Below, piece by piece: positions 8,631 to 18,490 of a DNA stretch of 64,000 nucleotides. Each line of letters starts with the position of its first letter. The first letter of the stretch is position 1. The translations under genes and the position numbers were made by a program. Under the pieces are notes generated by a model. That model worked only from the letters and a program-made list of their open reading frames with translations, had not been told where the DNA came from and made no database searches. This DNA is from JACMLX01 sp040384325 (GTDB lineage: Bacteria > Gemmatimonadota > Gemmatimonadetes > Gemmatimonadales > Gemmatimonadaceae), in assembly GCA_040384325.1 (NCBI GenBank), contig JAZKJL010000006.1:62001-126000 (forward strand), in the 5' to 3' direction.

Positions 8631-10856
8631 ATGACCACCGTGCCCTTGCCACCCGCTCCTGTCGACGCGATCGACCCGTCTGCCACCGACTATCTGCGCA
8701 GTCGCTGGGATGACGCCGTCGCTCAAGCGCTCGATCCGGTCGCACGGCTCATCTACCGGTCCAATCTTCTCGGGTCGGATGCGCGGATCACCAACACCGG
8801 TGGCGGTAACACGTCGTCAAAGCTGGTCGAGACGGATCCGGTGACCGGGGAGCCGACGCGCGTGTTGTGGGTGAAGGGCTCTGGCGGCGACCTTCGGACC
8901 GCGACTCGCAGCAATTTCGCCTCACTGAACCTCGAGCAGGTGCTGTCGCTGCGCACGGCGTACGAGCGGCTGCCGGATCGTGGCCCGAAGACCCCCGCCG
9001 AAGACTCGATGGTGGGTCTGTATGCGCACACGACGTTCAACCGCAATCCGACGGCGTCGAGCATCGATACGCCGTTGCATGCGTTCATTCCGTACGCGCA
9101 TGTGGATCACATGCACCCGGTGTCGGTGATCGCGCTGGCGACGGCGGCCGACGGCCCGGCGTTGACGCGCCAGGTCTACGGTGACGATGTCATCTGGACC
9201 GATTGGCAACGCCCTGGATTCGAGCTGGGTCTCGAACTCGAGCGTGTGGTGCGCGAGCATCCGACGGCGAGGGGTGCCATCATGGGTCAGCACGGCCTGA
9301 TCAACTGGGCCAACGATGATCGCGAATGCTACGAGCTCACGCTCGACCTGATTCGTCGCGCACAGGATTTCCTGGATACGGCCAGCGGCGAGAAGCCGGA
9401 CTTCGGCGGTCCACGCGTCGCACCGCTGTCGCAGCAGGCACGCGATCGTGTGCTGATCGACGTGCTGCCGTGGCTCCGGGGGCAGGTCAGCACGGAGCGT
9501 CGCCAGATCGCGACGGTCGAGATGCGCGACGACGTCCTCGAGTTCGTGAGTTCACACGATGCGCCACGGCTCGCCGAGGTCGGAACGAGCTGCCCGGACC
9601 ACTTCCTGCGCACCAAGATCAAGCCGCTGTTCGTGGATTGGAATCCGCACACCGAGGATCTCGCGGCATTGAAGTCGAAGCTTGCCGCAGGGCTGAAACA
9701 GTACGTCACGGATTACGCAGCGTACTACCAGGCCTGCCGCCATCCGGACTCCCCGGCGATGCGCGTCGCGTCGCCGAGTGTGATGCTGATTCCCGGTGTC
9801 GGCCTGGTCGCCTGGGGCAAGTCGAAGTCCGAGAGTCGGGTGACGGCGGAGTTCTACACGGCCGCGATCGGGGTGATGCGTGGGGCTGAACGGGTGAGTC
9901 GCTACATCGCACTCGATCGTCAGGAAGCATTCGACATCGAATACTGGTTGCTCGAGGAAGCGAAGCTGCAGCGCATGCCGGCGGAGAAGGCGCTCGATCG
10001 GCAAGTGGTGCTGGTGGTTGGCGCCGGCAGCGGCATCGGTCGCGCGCTGGTCGGGACGCTGGTGGCCGAAGGTGCGACGGTCGTCGCCGTCGACCGCCAG
10101 ACCCAGTTCGCGGTGGACACGGCGGAAGCGGTGCAGGCGAAGGTCGGTATGGGGATCGGCGTCGCCGGATCGGGAATTTCCGGTTCGGGTCAGGTGATCG
10201 GACTCGGCACCGACATGACTGACCGTACCGCCGTTCGCGAGGCGCTGGAGACACTGACGCTCGCCTACGGTGGCGTCGACCACGTCGTCGTGACGGCCGG
10301 GTACTATCCGAATCCCGACGAGAAGGGTGTCGTGGCCGACCACGAATGGGCGCGCGCCTTCGCCATCAACGTGACCGGGCCGTACCTCGTGGCCGATGAG
10401 GCGTATGGCGTCTGGAAGTCACAGGGACTGGTGGGCAGCATGGTGATCACGACCAGCGTGAATGCCGTCGTACCCAAGGCAGGATCGTTCGCGTACGACA
10501 CGAGCAAGGCTGCTGCCAACCATCTCGTGCGTGAACTGGCGGTGGCGTTCGCACCTCTGGTGCGCGTGAACGGCGTGGCGCCGGCGACGGTGCTGGAAGG
10601 CTCGTCGATGTTCCCTCGCGAGCGCGTCATCTCCTCGCTCGCCAAGTACGGCCTTCCCCACGACACCGCCGAGTCGACCGAGGCGCTGCGCGATCGGTTG
10701 GCAGAGTTTTACGCGAAGCGGACACTCACGGGTGCGCCGGTGACGCTCGACAGTCAGGTGAAGGCCATCGCCGCGTTCCTGACCGACAACTTCAGCAAGA
10801 CCACCGGCAACATCATCAACATCGACGGTGGCCTCGCCGCCGCGTTCCAGCGCTAG
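8631..10856 (+). CDS. rhaEW: bifunctional rhamnulose-1-phosphate aldolase / L-lactaldehyde dehydrogenase
   Basis: 741 residues with two fused enzymes. Residues about 30-420 are a class II (zinc) aldolase: NTGGGNTSSK, VKGSGGDLR and the histidine-rich metal site HAFIPYAHVDHMHP. Residues about 450-740 are a short-chain dehydrogenase with the NAD motif VGAGSGIGRALV and the active-site YDTSK. In the RhaEW family the aldolase splits rhamnulose-1-phosphate into dihydroxyacetone phosphate and L-lactaldehyde, and the SDR half oxidises lactaldehyde to lactate. The lutABC genes downstream then deal with lactate, which supports this. The stop is separated by one base from the ABC ATPase start. Confidence 0.9.
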   Translation: MTTVPLPPAPVDAIDPSATDYLRSRWDDAVAQALDPVARLIYRSNLLGSDARITNTGGGNTSSKLVETDPVTGEPTRVLWVKGSGGDLRTATRSNFASLNLEQVLSLRTAYERLPDRGPKTPAEDSMVGLYAHTTFNRNPTASSIDTPLHAFIPYAHVDHMHPVSVIALATAADGPALTRQVYGDDVIWTDWQRPGFELGLELERVVREHPTARGAIMGQHGLINWANDDRECYELTLDLIRRAQDFLDTASGEKPDFGGPRVAPLSQQARDRVLIDVLPWLRGQVSTERRQIATVEMRDDVLEFVSSHDAPRLAEVGTSCPDHFLRTKIKPLFVDWNPHTEDLAALKSKLAAGLKQYVTDYAAYYQACRHPDSPAMRVASPSVMLIPGVGLVAWGKSKSESRVTAEFYTAAIGVMRGAERVSRYIALDRQEAFDIEYWLLEEAKLQRMPAEKALDRQVVLVVGAGSGIGRALVGTLVAEGATVVAVDRQTQFAVDTAEAVQAKVGMGIGVAGSGISGSGQVIGLGTDMTDRTAVREALETLTLAYGGVDHVVVTAGYYPNPDEKGVVADHEWARAFAINVTGPYLVADEAYGVWKSQGLVGSMVITTSVNAVVPKAGSFAYDTSKAAANHLVRELAVAFAPLVRVNGVAPATVLEGSSMFPRERVISSLAKYGLPHDTAESTEALRDRLAEFYAKRTLTGAPVTLDSQVKAIAAFLTDNFSKTTGNIINIDGGLAAAFQR

Positions 10857-10857
10857 C

Positions 10858-12372
10858 ATGATTGCCCGCCCGGAGACAACGGCAGCGCCGCCGCTGCTGC
10901 AGGTCACCGGTGCGACGAAGTCCTATGCGGGAATCCGTGCGCTTCGCCACGCATCCTTCACGTTGCGCGCCGGTGAGATTCACGCGCTGATCGGGGAGAA
11001 CGGCGCCGGGAAGTCGACGTTCATCAAGCTGCTGACCGGTGCGGTGCAGGCCGATGGTGGCGCGATCGCGATGCAGGGCACGGCGTTGACGATCGCCTCC
11101 CCGCGCGAGGCGAAGGCACGTGGCATCGCAGCGATCTATCAGCAGCCGGCGCTCTTCCCGGAACTCTCGGTGGCCGAAAATCTCGCGATCGGCATTGACA
11201 GCAGCGAATCGGGTTGGCGGGTCGACTGGAGGGCGCGCCGTCGACGGGCAGTGGAGCTGCTCGCCCGCGTCGGTGCTCGGATCGATCCCGGGATCGAGGC
11301 GGGATCGCTCAGCATGCCCGAGCAGCAGCTGGTCGAGATCGCACGCGCCTTGGGCGCCGACGCGAAGGTCCTGATACTCGATGAGCCGACCGCGTCGCTG
11401 GCCGAGGATGATGCGCACAACCTGTTTCGCGTCATGCGCGAGCTGCGCACACGTGGCGTGGGCATGATCTACATCTCGCATCGGCTGGACGAGCTGCCGC
11501 AGATCGCCGATCGCGTGACGGTGCTCCGGGACGGCGAGACGATCGGCACGCACGACATGGTGGACGTGACACGCGAACGTCTCATCCAGCTGATGGTCGG
11601 GCGCGATGTGACGTCGGTCTTCCCGAAGCGGGTGGTACCGATCGGGGACACCGTCCTGGAGCTCCGTGGACTCGGCTGTGCTGCCTCCGGTGTGCACGAC
11701 GTGGACCTGCACGTTCGCGCCGGCGAGATCGTCGGCGTGGCCGGCCTCGTCGGCGCTGGGCGCACCGAACTCGCGCGTGTGCTCTTCGGCCTCACGCCCG
11801 CGGATCGCGGCCAGATCGCGTTGCACGGCCGGTCCGTGCAGATCGAGTCACCCGCCGCGGCCATCGCACATGGGATCGCCTACGTGCCTGAGGATCGCCG
11901 CCGGCATGGCGTGGTGCTGGCGATGCCAGTGGCGCAGAACATCACGCTCGCGTCGCTGGACGGCTTCAACGCGCGTGGTGCGCTCGACCTGGAACGCGAG
12001 AACTCGGTGGCCGCTCGATACGTCGCACAGCTGGGCGTACGGACGGAGTCGATCTTCAGTGTCGTCGGGTCGCTGTCGGGCGGCAACCAGCAGAAGGTGG
12101 CGCTGGGACGGTGGCTGCTGACCGACCCGAAGCTGCTGATTCTCGATGAGCCGACACAGGGGATCGACGTCGGTGCCAAGTCGGAGATTCATGCCCTGAT
12201 GGGCGAGCTCGCGGCACGCGGAGTCGCCATCCTGATGATCTCGTCCGAGTTACCCGAGGTGCTCGGCATGAGCGACCGTGTCGCGGTGATGCGCGGCGGC
12301 ACGGTGGTGGAGGTGCTGGAGCGCACGGATGCCACCGCCGAGCGGGTGCTGGCGTCGGCATTCGCGTCATGA
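10858..12372 (+). CDS. rhaT: sugar ABC transporter ATPase (double ATPase, rhamnose-type)
   Basis: 504 residues from the ATG at 10858. It has two ABC ATPase domains, as in RbsA/XylG/RhaT-type importers. Domain 1 has Walker A GENGAGKS, signature LSMPEQQ and Walker B VLILDEPTASL. Domain 2 has the degenerate Walker A GLVGAGRTE usual in this family, signature LSGGNQQK and Walker B LLILDEPTQGID. It powers uptake of a monosaccharide through the two permeases encoded next, with which it overlaps by 4 bp (ATGA). Rhamnose as substrate is inferred from the operon. Confidence 0.9.
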   Translation: MIARPETTAAPPLLQVTGATKSYAGIRALRHASFTLRAGEIHALIGENGAGKSTFIKLLTGAVQADGGAIAMQGTALTIASPREAKARGIAAIYQQPALFPELSVAENLAIGIDSSESGWRVDWRARRRRAVELLARVGARIDPGIEAGSLSMPEQQLVEIARALGADAKVLILDEPTASLAEDDAHNLFRVMRELRTRGVGMIYISHRLDELPQIADRVTVLRDGETIGTHDMVDVTRERLIQLMVGRDVTSVFPKRVVPIGDTVLELRGLGCAASGVHDVDLHVRAGEIVGVAGLVGAGRTELARVLFGLTPADRGQIALHGRSVQIESPAAAIAHGIAYVPEDRRRHGVVLAMPVAQNITLASLDGFNARGALDLERENSVAARYVAQLGVRTESIFSVVGSLSGGNQQKVALGRWLLTDPKLLILDEPTQGIDVGAKSEIHALMGELAARGVAILMISSELPEVLGMSDRVAVMRGGTVVEVLERTDATAERVLASAFAS

Positions 12373-13352
12373 GTGCCGTTCGCGCGCTGATCCTGCGCCG
12401 TGAGCTGGCGCCGGCGGTTGCTTTCGGGCTGCTGCTCACGGCCGTCGCCGTCGTTGCGCCAGCGTTCTTCACTGCAACGAACCTTCGCGACCTCGCACTG
12501 AACAACGCCTCGGTGCTGCTGGTGTCGGTCGGTATGACGCTCGTGATCCTCCTCGGTGAAATCGACATCTCCGTCGGCGCACAGTTTGCCGTGTGCAGCG
12601 TGGTGACGGGTACGCTCGCCGCCTCCGGCGTGCCCGCGCTGATGTTGCTGCCCTGCGCGATGCTCACAGGCTGTGTCCTCGGTGCGCTGAACGGGGTGCT
12701 GATCGGTGTGCTTGGCCTGCCCTCGATCGTGGTGACGCTGGCGATGCTGGTGGCGTGGCGCGACCTGCTGCGTTGGACAACGCAGGGAGCATGGATCACG
12801 GGGTTGCCAGCGGACTTCCAGTGGTTCGGCTTCAGCGCGGCTGGTGCACTGTGGATGATCGTGGGCATCGCGGTGGCGGTGCTGCTCGCCGCCGCGTGGG
12901 CACTCCGCACGCTGCGAGTCGGGCGCGCGATCTACGCGGTGGGGTCGGACCGGGACGCCGCGCACCTGGCCGGCATTCCGACATCCCGGGTGGTGACAGT
13001 CGTCTTCACCCTGACGGGAGCACTCGTCGGTCTGGCGGCCGCCCTCAATGCCGTGCGTTTCGATGCCGTGCCGAGCAATGCAGGTGTCGGGCTCGAGATG
13101 AAGGCGATCGCCGCGGTGGTCGTGGGTGGTGTCGCCATCACCGGTGGTCGGGGCACGCTCCTCGGCACTTTGATCGGCGTGTGCCTGCTCGGAACCATCG
13201 GCACGGCGCTGAGCTTCGTCGGCATCAACCCGTACTGGGAGAAGGCGATCCAGGGCGCCATCATCCTGGCCGCGCTCGTCTCAGGGACCGTGCTGGGCCG
13301 CCTGTCGATTCGCGCCGGAGGCAGTGGCCATGCCTGCGTTGCTGCGAAGTGA
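12369..13352 (+). CDS. rhaP: sugar ABC transporter permease
   Basis: 327 residues, start ATG overlapping the ATPase stop by 4 bp. A BPD_transp_2-type integral membrane protein: about eight to ten hydrophobic segments and the family motif LLGEIDISVGAQFA followed by the conserved AVVVGGVAITGGRGT near the C-terminus. It pairs with the permease half of the next gene to form the membrane channel. The 3' end overlaps the next gene by 23 bp. Confidence 0.88.
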   Translation: MSAVRALILRRELAPAVAFGLLLTAVAVVAPAFFTATNLRDLALNNASVLLVSVGMTLVILLGEIDISVGAQFAVCSVVTGTLAASGVPALMLLPCAMLTGCVLGALNGVLIGVLGLPSIVVTLAMLVAWRDLLRWTTQGAWITGLPADFQWFGFSAAGALWMIVGIAVAVLLAAAWALRTLRVGRAIYAVGSDRDAAHLAGIPTSRVVTVVFTLTGALVGLAAALNAVRFDAVPSNAGVGLEMKAIAAVVVGGVAITGGRGTLLGTLIGVCLLGTIGTALSFVGINPYWEKAIQGAIILAALVSGTVLGRLSIRAGGSGHACVAAK

Positions 13353-15438
13353 CCGCGTGACGACCGCACCCATTCGCGCGGACGGAGAGAGTGCTGCGCA
13401 CCGCCGCCTCATCTCCTCGGGTGAACGTGCACTGCTCGTGGCGGTGGTGATCGAATGCCTCATCTTCGCGGTGACGGGACGTAACTTCCTCAGCACCGGT
13501 AACGCGTTCGAGATCACGCGACTGGCAGTGGAAATCGGTCTGCTGGCGCTCGCCCTGACGCCGATCATCGTGGTGGGCGGGATCGACCTCTCCGTCGGTT
13601 CGCTGATGGGCCTTTCGGCCGTGACGCTCGGTGCGCTCTGGCGCGATGGCGGTGTGCCCTTGCCGCTGGCGGTGTGCCTGACGCTGCTGCTCGGCGGTGC
13701 CGGCGGGTGGCTCAACGCAGTGTTGATCACGCGCTTCGCGTTTCCGCCGCTGATCGTGACACTGGGCACCTACTCGCTCTTCCGCGGCATCGCGGAAGGG
13801 CTGACGCAGGGCATCACGAACTATTCCGGATTCCCGGCGTCGTTCCTGTTTCTCGGGCAGGGCTATCTCGCCGGTGTCGTGCCATCGCAATTCGGCATAT
13901 TCATCGCCTCGGCACCTGCGTGCTGGTGGTGGCTGCAGCGCACCACGACCGGCCGCTCGCTCTACGCGATCGGCCACTCGGCGGAAGGTGCGCGGTACGC
14001 CGGCATCCCGGTGCAGCGGCGTCTGGCGACGGTGTACGTCCTGTCCGGTATCGCCTCCAGCCTCGCCGCGGTGATCTACGTCGCGCACCTCGGGCAGGCG
14101 AAGTCCGATGCAGGAACCGGCTACGAGCTGATGGCGATCACCGCGGTGGTGCTCGGCGGCGCCTCGATCTTCGGCGGGCGCGGCACCGTCACGGGAACGC
14201 TGCTCGGGCTGTTCGCGATCGTGATCCTGCAGAATGGCCTCAGGCTCAGTGGCCAGCCGGCAGAGCTGGCCGGCATCCTCACCGGTGTGCTCCTGATCGG
14301 CACGATGCTAGCCGACCGACTCTCGCGCCGCGAGAAGGTCGCGGTGGTTCCAACTGCTGCCCTCAACACGGACACGGACGTCGTGCGAAATTCACAGGTC
14401 GGAGTTCTCAGTGCGGTGATCCTGACCGGCGCATTGATCGTCGCCGCCAGCAACTGGTACCTGGTGCGGTCGCTCGGCGGTGCGCTCGAACCACGCACGT
14501 CGACGGGTGCGGCCGACCGGCCTGCCGGCACGGCGCCGCCGGTCATTGCGGTCATGCCCAAGGCGAAGGGCGACCCGTACTTCATCAGCGCGAAGATCGG
14601 TGCCGACTCACAGGCAAGGCGGCTTGGCGTCGAGATGCTGTGGGATGGACCGACCGACCTCGATCCGGCGAAGCAGAACGAGGTGGTGGAAGCCTGGATC
14701 ACCCGTGGCGTGAGTGCGATCGCGGTCAGCGTCGAGAATCGCGAGGCCATCTCCACCGTGCTGCGCAAGGCTCGGCAGAAAGGCATCAAGGTCGTGACGT
14801 GGGATGCCGATGCCGAGAAGGATGCGCGTGATTTTTTCGTGAACCAGGCGACGCCGGAAGGGATCGGAAATGCGCTGACCGACGAGGCGGCGCGGGTGAT
14901 GGGCAACGAAGGGGAATTCGTGATCATCACGGCCAGCCTCAGTGCCGCAAACCAGAACGAGTGGATCCGCTACATCCGGCTGCGCATGGCGGCGAAGTAT
15001 CCGCGGATGAAGCTCGTCGCCATCCAGCCCAGCGATGGTGACCGGGATCGCGCGTTCTCGGAGACGCAGACTGCGCTGAAGGTGCACCCGAATGCGAAGC
15101 TGATCATGGCGATTGCGGCGCCCGCAGTGCCGGGCGCTGCCGAGGCGGTGAAGCAGTCGGGTCGCAAGGACGTCAAGGTGACCGGACTGTCGCTGCCGAA
15201 CATGTGCCGCAGCTACATCAAGGACGGCATCATCGAGAGCATCGTGCTGTGGAACACCGTCGATCTCGGGGCGCTGGCCGTCGCCGTGGCGGACGCGCTG
15301 AGCACGGGCAAGCTGAAGGCCGGTGACACGGAGCTCGACGCCGGCGCGCTCGGCCGGTTCGTCGTGGCCGGGGATGAGGTGCTGCTGGGTGCGCCCTTCG
15401 TGTTCAACCGGCGCAACATCGACCAGTTCAACTTCTGA
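13330..15438 (+). CDS. ABC transporter permease fused to its sugar-binding domain
   Basis: 702 residues. About residues 25-335 are a second BPD_transp_2 permease (VVGGIDLSVGSLMGLSA, VVLGGASIFGGRGT). A further hydrophobic segment (VGVLSAVILTGALIVAASNWYL, about 358-380) and a short Thr/Ala/Pro linker follow. Residues about 400-700 are a complete type I periplasmic binding protein of the ribose/rhamnose class, starting at PPVIAVMPKAKGDPYFISAKIG, with VEAWITRGVSAIAVSVEN and VVTWDADAEKDARDFFVNQA. In related operons these are separate proteins (RhaQ and RhaS). The last helix replaces the signal peptide and would tether the binding domain on the outside of the membrane. The reading frame is continuous across the joint, with no stop or frameshift. 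Confidence 0.9.
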   Translation: MPALLRSDRVTTAPIRADGESAAHRRLISSGERALLVAVVIECLIFAVTGRNFLSTGNAFEITRLAVEIGLLALALTPIIVVGGIDLSVGSLMGLSAVTLGALWRDGGVPLPLAVCLTLLLGGAGGWLNAVLITRFAFPPLIVTLGTYSLFRGIAEGLTQGITNYSGFPASFLFLGQGYLAGVVPSQFGIFIASAPACWWWLQRTTTGRSLYAIGHSAEGARYAGIPVQRRLATVYVLSGIASSLAAVIYVAHLGQAKSDAGTGYELMAITAVVLGGASIFGGRGTVTGTLLGLFAIVILQNGLRLSGQPAELAGILTGVLLIGTMLADRLSRREKVAVVPTAALNTDTDVVRNSQVGVLSAVILTGALIVAASNWYLVRSLGGALEPRTSTGAADRPAGTAPPVIAVMPKAKGDPYFISAKIGADSQARRLGVEMLWDGPTDLDPAKQNEVVEAWITRGVSAIAVSVENREAISTVLRKARQKGIKVVTWDADAEKDARDFFVNQATPEGIGNALTDEAARVMGNEGEFVIITASLSAANQNEWIRYIRLRMAAKYPRMKLVAIQPSDGDRDRAFSETQTALKVHPNAKLIMAIAAPAVPGAAEAVKQSGRKDVKVTGLSLPNMCRSYIKDGIIESIVLWNTVDLGALAVAVADALSTGKLKAGDTELDAGALGRFVVAGDEVLLGAPFVFNRRNIDQFNF

Positions 15439-15452
15439 GCACCCGGCGCATC

Positions 15453-16205
15453 ATGACATCGGTCGCATTGTTCGTTCCGTGCTACATCGACCAGTTCTAT
15501 CCGCACGTGGCGATTGCGGCGCTGCAGGTCCTGGAGCGTCTTGGCATCGCCGTGACGATCCCTGCGGGCGCAGTCTGCTGTGGCCAGCCTCCGGCGAACG
15601 CCGGGTTCGAGCGGAGCACTGATGCCACGCTGAAGCAGTTTGTCGACGAGTTCGCGCCGTTCGAGCAGGTTGTCGTGCTGTCGGGCAGCTGCGCCCTGCA
15701 TGTGCGGCTTCATGCGGCACACACCGGCGGGGCAGGCGCCGCAGTTGCCGCGAGAACCACGGAGTTCTGCGCTTTCCTGCACGACGTGGTCGGCGTCGAC
15801 CGGATCGCCGCGCTGGACAGCCCGTTCACCGGCCGCGTCGGCGTGCACATCGGCTGCCACAGCCTGCGAGGAATGGGTCTCGCCAAGCCGACGGAGCTGC
15901 AGGTGCCGCCGTTCAACAAGGTGCGTTCACTGCTGGAGACGGTACCGGGCGTGTCGTTCGCGGAACTGAGGCGCTCGGACGAATGTTGCGGCTTTGGTGG
16001 GACATTCGCGATGACCGAGCAGGCGATCTCCGTCCGCATGGGAGAGGATCGACTGCGTGACTACAGAGACAGCGATGCGGAGGCGATCGTGTCATCCGAC
16101 ATGTCGTGTGTCATGCACCTCCAGGGGCTGGCACAGCGCAACGGGGTGCAGCTGCCAATGCTGCACGTGGCGGAAGTGCTGAACGGCGGGAGGCAGCGAA
16201 CATGA
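15453..16205 (+). CDS. lutA: L-lactate oxidation iron-sulfur protein LutA
   Basis: 250 residues. It carries the two cysteine-rich CCG domains of the LutA/GlcF type: AVCCGQPPANAGF (about residue 45) and RRSDECCGFGGTFA (about residue 175), plus HIGCHSLRGMG. LutABC together oxidise L-lactate to pyruvate in many bacteria that lack other lactate dehydrogenases. Its place after rhaEW, which makes L-lactate from rhamnose, explains its presence. The stop overlaps the lutB start by 4 bp. Confidence 0.9.
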   Translation: MTSVALFVPCYIDQFYPHVAIAALQVLERLGIAVTIPAGAVCCGQPPANAGFERSTDATLKQFVDEFAPFEQVVVLSGSCALHVRLHAAHTGGAGAAVAARTTEFCAFLHDVVGVDRIAALDSPFTGRVGVHIGCHSLRGMGLAKPTELQVPPFNKVRSLLETVPGVSFAELRRSDECCGFGGTFAMTEQAISVRMGEDRLRDYRDSDAEAIVSSDMSCVMHLQGLAQRNGVQLPMLHVAEVLNGGRQRT

Positions 16206-17752
16206 CCGTGCTTCCTCCTCCTGCGCCGACGCGTACGCGCGCCCTGCCCGTGCTGGTGTCTTCCCACGGCAGTGATGGCAACGTCGATCACGCCGCGGCC
16301 GCCGAGCTGTTCACCGCCGATGCCGTCCGCACCACCTGGCACGATGATGCACTCTGGTGGGTGCGCGAGAAGCGGGACCGCGCCGCGGCGTCGCTGCCCG
16401 AGTGGGAGGCGCTGCGCGAGTGCGCATCGCAGATCAAGGAGCACACGCTCACGCACCTCGACACGTATCTGGAACAGTTCGAGGCAGAGGCTGTCCGCAA
16501 CGGCATCACCGTGCACTGGGCCCGCGATGCCGCGGAGCACAATGGCATCGTGCATCGCATCCTCGCCGATGCGGGGGCACGGCGGCTGGTGAAGAGCAAG
16601 TCGATGCTCACGGAGGAGTGTCACCTCAATCCGTACCTCGAGTCGCGTGGCATCGAGGTCGTCGACACCGACCTCGGTGAGCGCATCGTGCAGCTTCGTG
16701 GCGAGTCGCCGAGCCACATCGTGCTGCCGGCGATCCACCTGCGGAAGGAGGAGGTGGGCGACACCTTCCACGAGCACCTGGGCACCCCTGCCGGCCTTGC
16801 GGATCCAATCGCGTTGACCCTCGCGGCACGCGAACACCTGCGCGAGCGGTTCCTCCTCGCCGATGCCGCGCTGACCGGCGTCAACTTCGCGATCGCCGAG
16901 ACCGGTGGCTTCGTCATCTGCACGAACGAGGGCAATGCCGACCTCGGGATGGCGCTGGCGCCCATCCACATCGCCTCGATGGGGATCGAGAAGCTGATCC
17001 CCACCGTCGAGGATCTGCCCGTCTTCCTGCGCCTGCTCACGCGCAGCGCCACGGGGCAGCCGGTGACGGTGTACACGTCGCACATCCATGGTGCGCGCGA
17101 TGGGCAGCAGCTGCACCTGATCCTGGTGGACAACGGCCGCACGGCGCAGCTCGGCCGCGAGGATTTCTGGCGTTCGCTGAAGTGCATCCGCTGCGGTGCC
17201 TGCATGAACACCTGCCCGATCTATCGCCGGTCGGGCGGGCACAGCTACGGCTCGACGGTGCCCGGTCCGATCGGCTCGGTGCTCACGCCGGGCATCGACC
17301 TGCTGAAGTACGGGTCGCTGCCGTTCGCGAGCACGCTGTGCGGGTCGTGTACGGCGGTCTGCCCGGTGAAGATCGACCTCGATGCGCAGCTGTATCGCTG
17401 GCGGCAGCTGGTCACCCAGGGCGGCGGCACCAGTGTGACGAAGGCCGTCACCATGCATGGTGCGGGGCGGTTGCTGAAGAGTGCCTGGCTCTTTCGCGCC
17501 GGCGGCGCCATGGCGCGCACCGCGTTGCGCGTGATGCCTCGCAGGCTGGCGCGCATGGCATCCGGCGTCTGGGGGCGTTCGCGCGACGTTCCCGATGCCC
17601 CGGCGCAGAGTTTTCATGCGTGGTACGTCGCCAATCGGCCGGAGGGAGCAGCGTCGGCAGATGGGCCACCGATCGGTCGCACCGAAGCTCCAGTTCATGG
17701 AGGGCCGGAGGTGCCGGTGACTCCCGACTCGCGCGCGGTGCCGCCCGCATGA
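16202..17752 (+). CDS. lutB: L-lactate oxidation iron-sulfur protein LutB
   Basis: 516 residues from the ATG at 16202 (overlap with lutA). The N-terminal LUD domain has KSKSMLTEECHLNPYLE, VDTDLGERIVQL and ETGGFVICTNEGNADL. A ferredoxin-like region carries two 4Fe-4S motifs, CIRCGACMNTCPIY (about residue 330) and CGSCTAVCPVKIDL (about residue 380). The C-terminal 100 residues (RMPRRLARMASGV) match the usual LutB tail. It is the electron-transfer core of the LutABC complex. Confidence 0.92.
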   Translation: MTVLPPPAPTRTRALPVLVSSHGSDGNVDHAAAAELFTADAVRTTWHDDALWWVREKRDRAAASLPEWEALRECASQIKEHTLTHLDTYLEQFEAEAVRNGITVHWARDAAEHNGIVHRILADAGARRLVKSKSMLTEECHLNPYLESRGIEVVDTDLGERIVQLRGESPSHIVLPAIHLRKEEVGDTFHEHLGTPAGLADPIALTLAAREHLRERFLLADAALTGVNFAIAETGGFVICTNEGNADLGMALAPIHIASMGIEKLIPTVEDLPVFLRLLTRSATGQPVTVYTSHIHGARDGQQLHLILVDNGRTAQLGREDFWRSLKCIRCGACMNTCPIYRRSGGHSYGSTVPGPIGSVLTPGIDLLKYGSLPFASTLCGSCTAVCPVKIDLDAQLYRWRQLVTQGGGTSVTKAVTMHGAGRLLKSAWLFRAGGAMARTALRVMPRRLARMASGVWGRSRDVPDAPAQSFHAWYVANRPEGAASADGPPIGRTEAPVHGGPEVPVTPDSRAVPPA

Positions 17753-17792
17753 CGGCGATGCGACGTCACACGTCTTTCACCGCGGAGAACTC

Positions 17793-18392
17793 GTGACGCA
17801 CGGAACTGCGCGGAACGACATCCTGCAGGCGATCCGCGCGGCGAAGCCGCAACCCGTCGCGCGCCCGGATGTCGACGTCATGGTCCCGCGAGTTGGAGAG
17901 ACGCCGGATGCGGTGATCGCGCGGTACCCGGATGCTGCGCGAGGCGCCGGTGCGAGCGTGGTCGAGACGCGCAGGGCGGCCGTGACAGCCTTGTGCGAGG
18001 AGATCGCGCCGCGTTCGCAGCACATCGTCTCGCTGGTGCACGATGTTGCAGGCACGAGAAGCATGCCCGCAGACCCGGAAGGTCTGGCGGAGATCGAACT
18101 CCTCGTCTGCGAGGCCGATTTCGGCGTCGCGGAGAACGGCGCGGTCTGGCTCCCCGGCTCACGCCTCGATCAGCGCGCGGCCGTCTTCCTCGCGACGCAC
18201 GTGCTGGTCCTGCTCCGACGCGACGCCATCGTGGCGGACCTGCATGAGGCATACGCCCGTTTGACCCTGCGCGACGAAGCGTTCGGCGTGTTCGTCGCAG
18301 GACCGTCCAAGACGGCGGATATCGAGCAGTCGCTGGTGGTCGGCGCGCATGGGCCGAAGGCGTTCACGATCGCGTTGCTCAGCGACGGCTGA
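17793..18392 (+). CDS. lutC: LUD-domain lactate oxidation protein LutC
   Basis: 199 residues, GTG start 40 bp after lutB. A single LUD domain with CEADFGVAENGAVWLPG, and the family ending FVAGPSKTADIEQSLVVGAHGPKAF. It completes the lutABC set. Nothing in the gene is truncated; length is near the family's usual 200-230. Confidence 0.9.
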   Translation: MTHGTARNDILQAIRAAKPQPVARPDVDVMVPRVGETPDAVIARYPDAARGAGASVVETRRAAVTALCEEIAPRSQHIVSLVHDVAGTRSMPADPEGLAEIELLVCEADFGVAENGAVWLPGSRLDQRAAVFLATHVLVLLRRDAIVADLHEAYARLTLRDEAFGVFVAGPSKTADIEQSLVVGAHGPKAFTIALLSDG

Positions 18393-18490
18393 GTGTTTCG
18401 ACGCCCGTGCGTGACGCCTGCACGTGCGCGATCGATGTGCGAGTCGAACGCTCCACAGAGTCAATCCTTCCCTAACCGCGAGGTCACAAC

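Noticed and set aside
16061..17698. 545-codon minus-strand frame
   Set aside because: Antisense shadow of lutB in GC-rich DNA; no motif.
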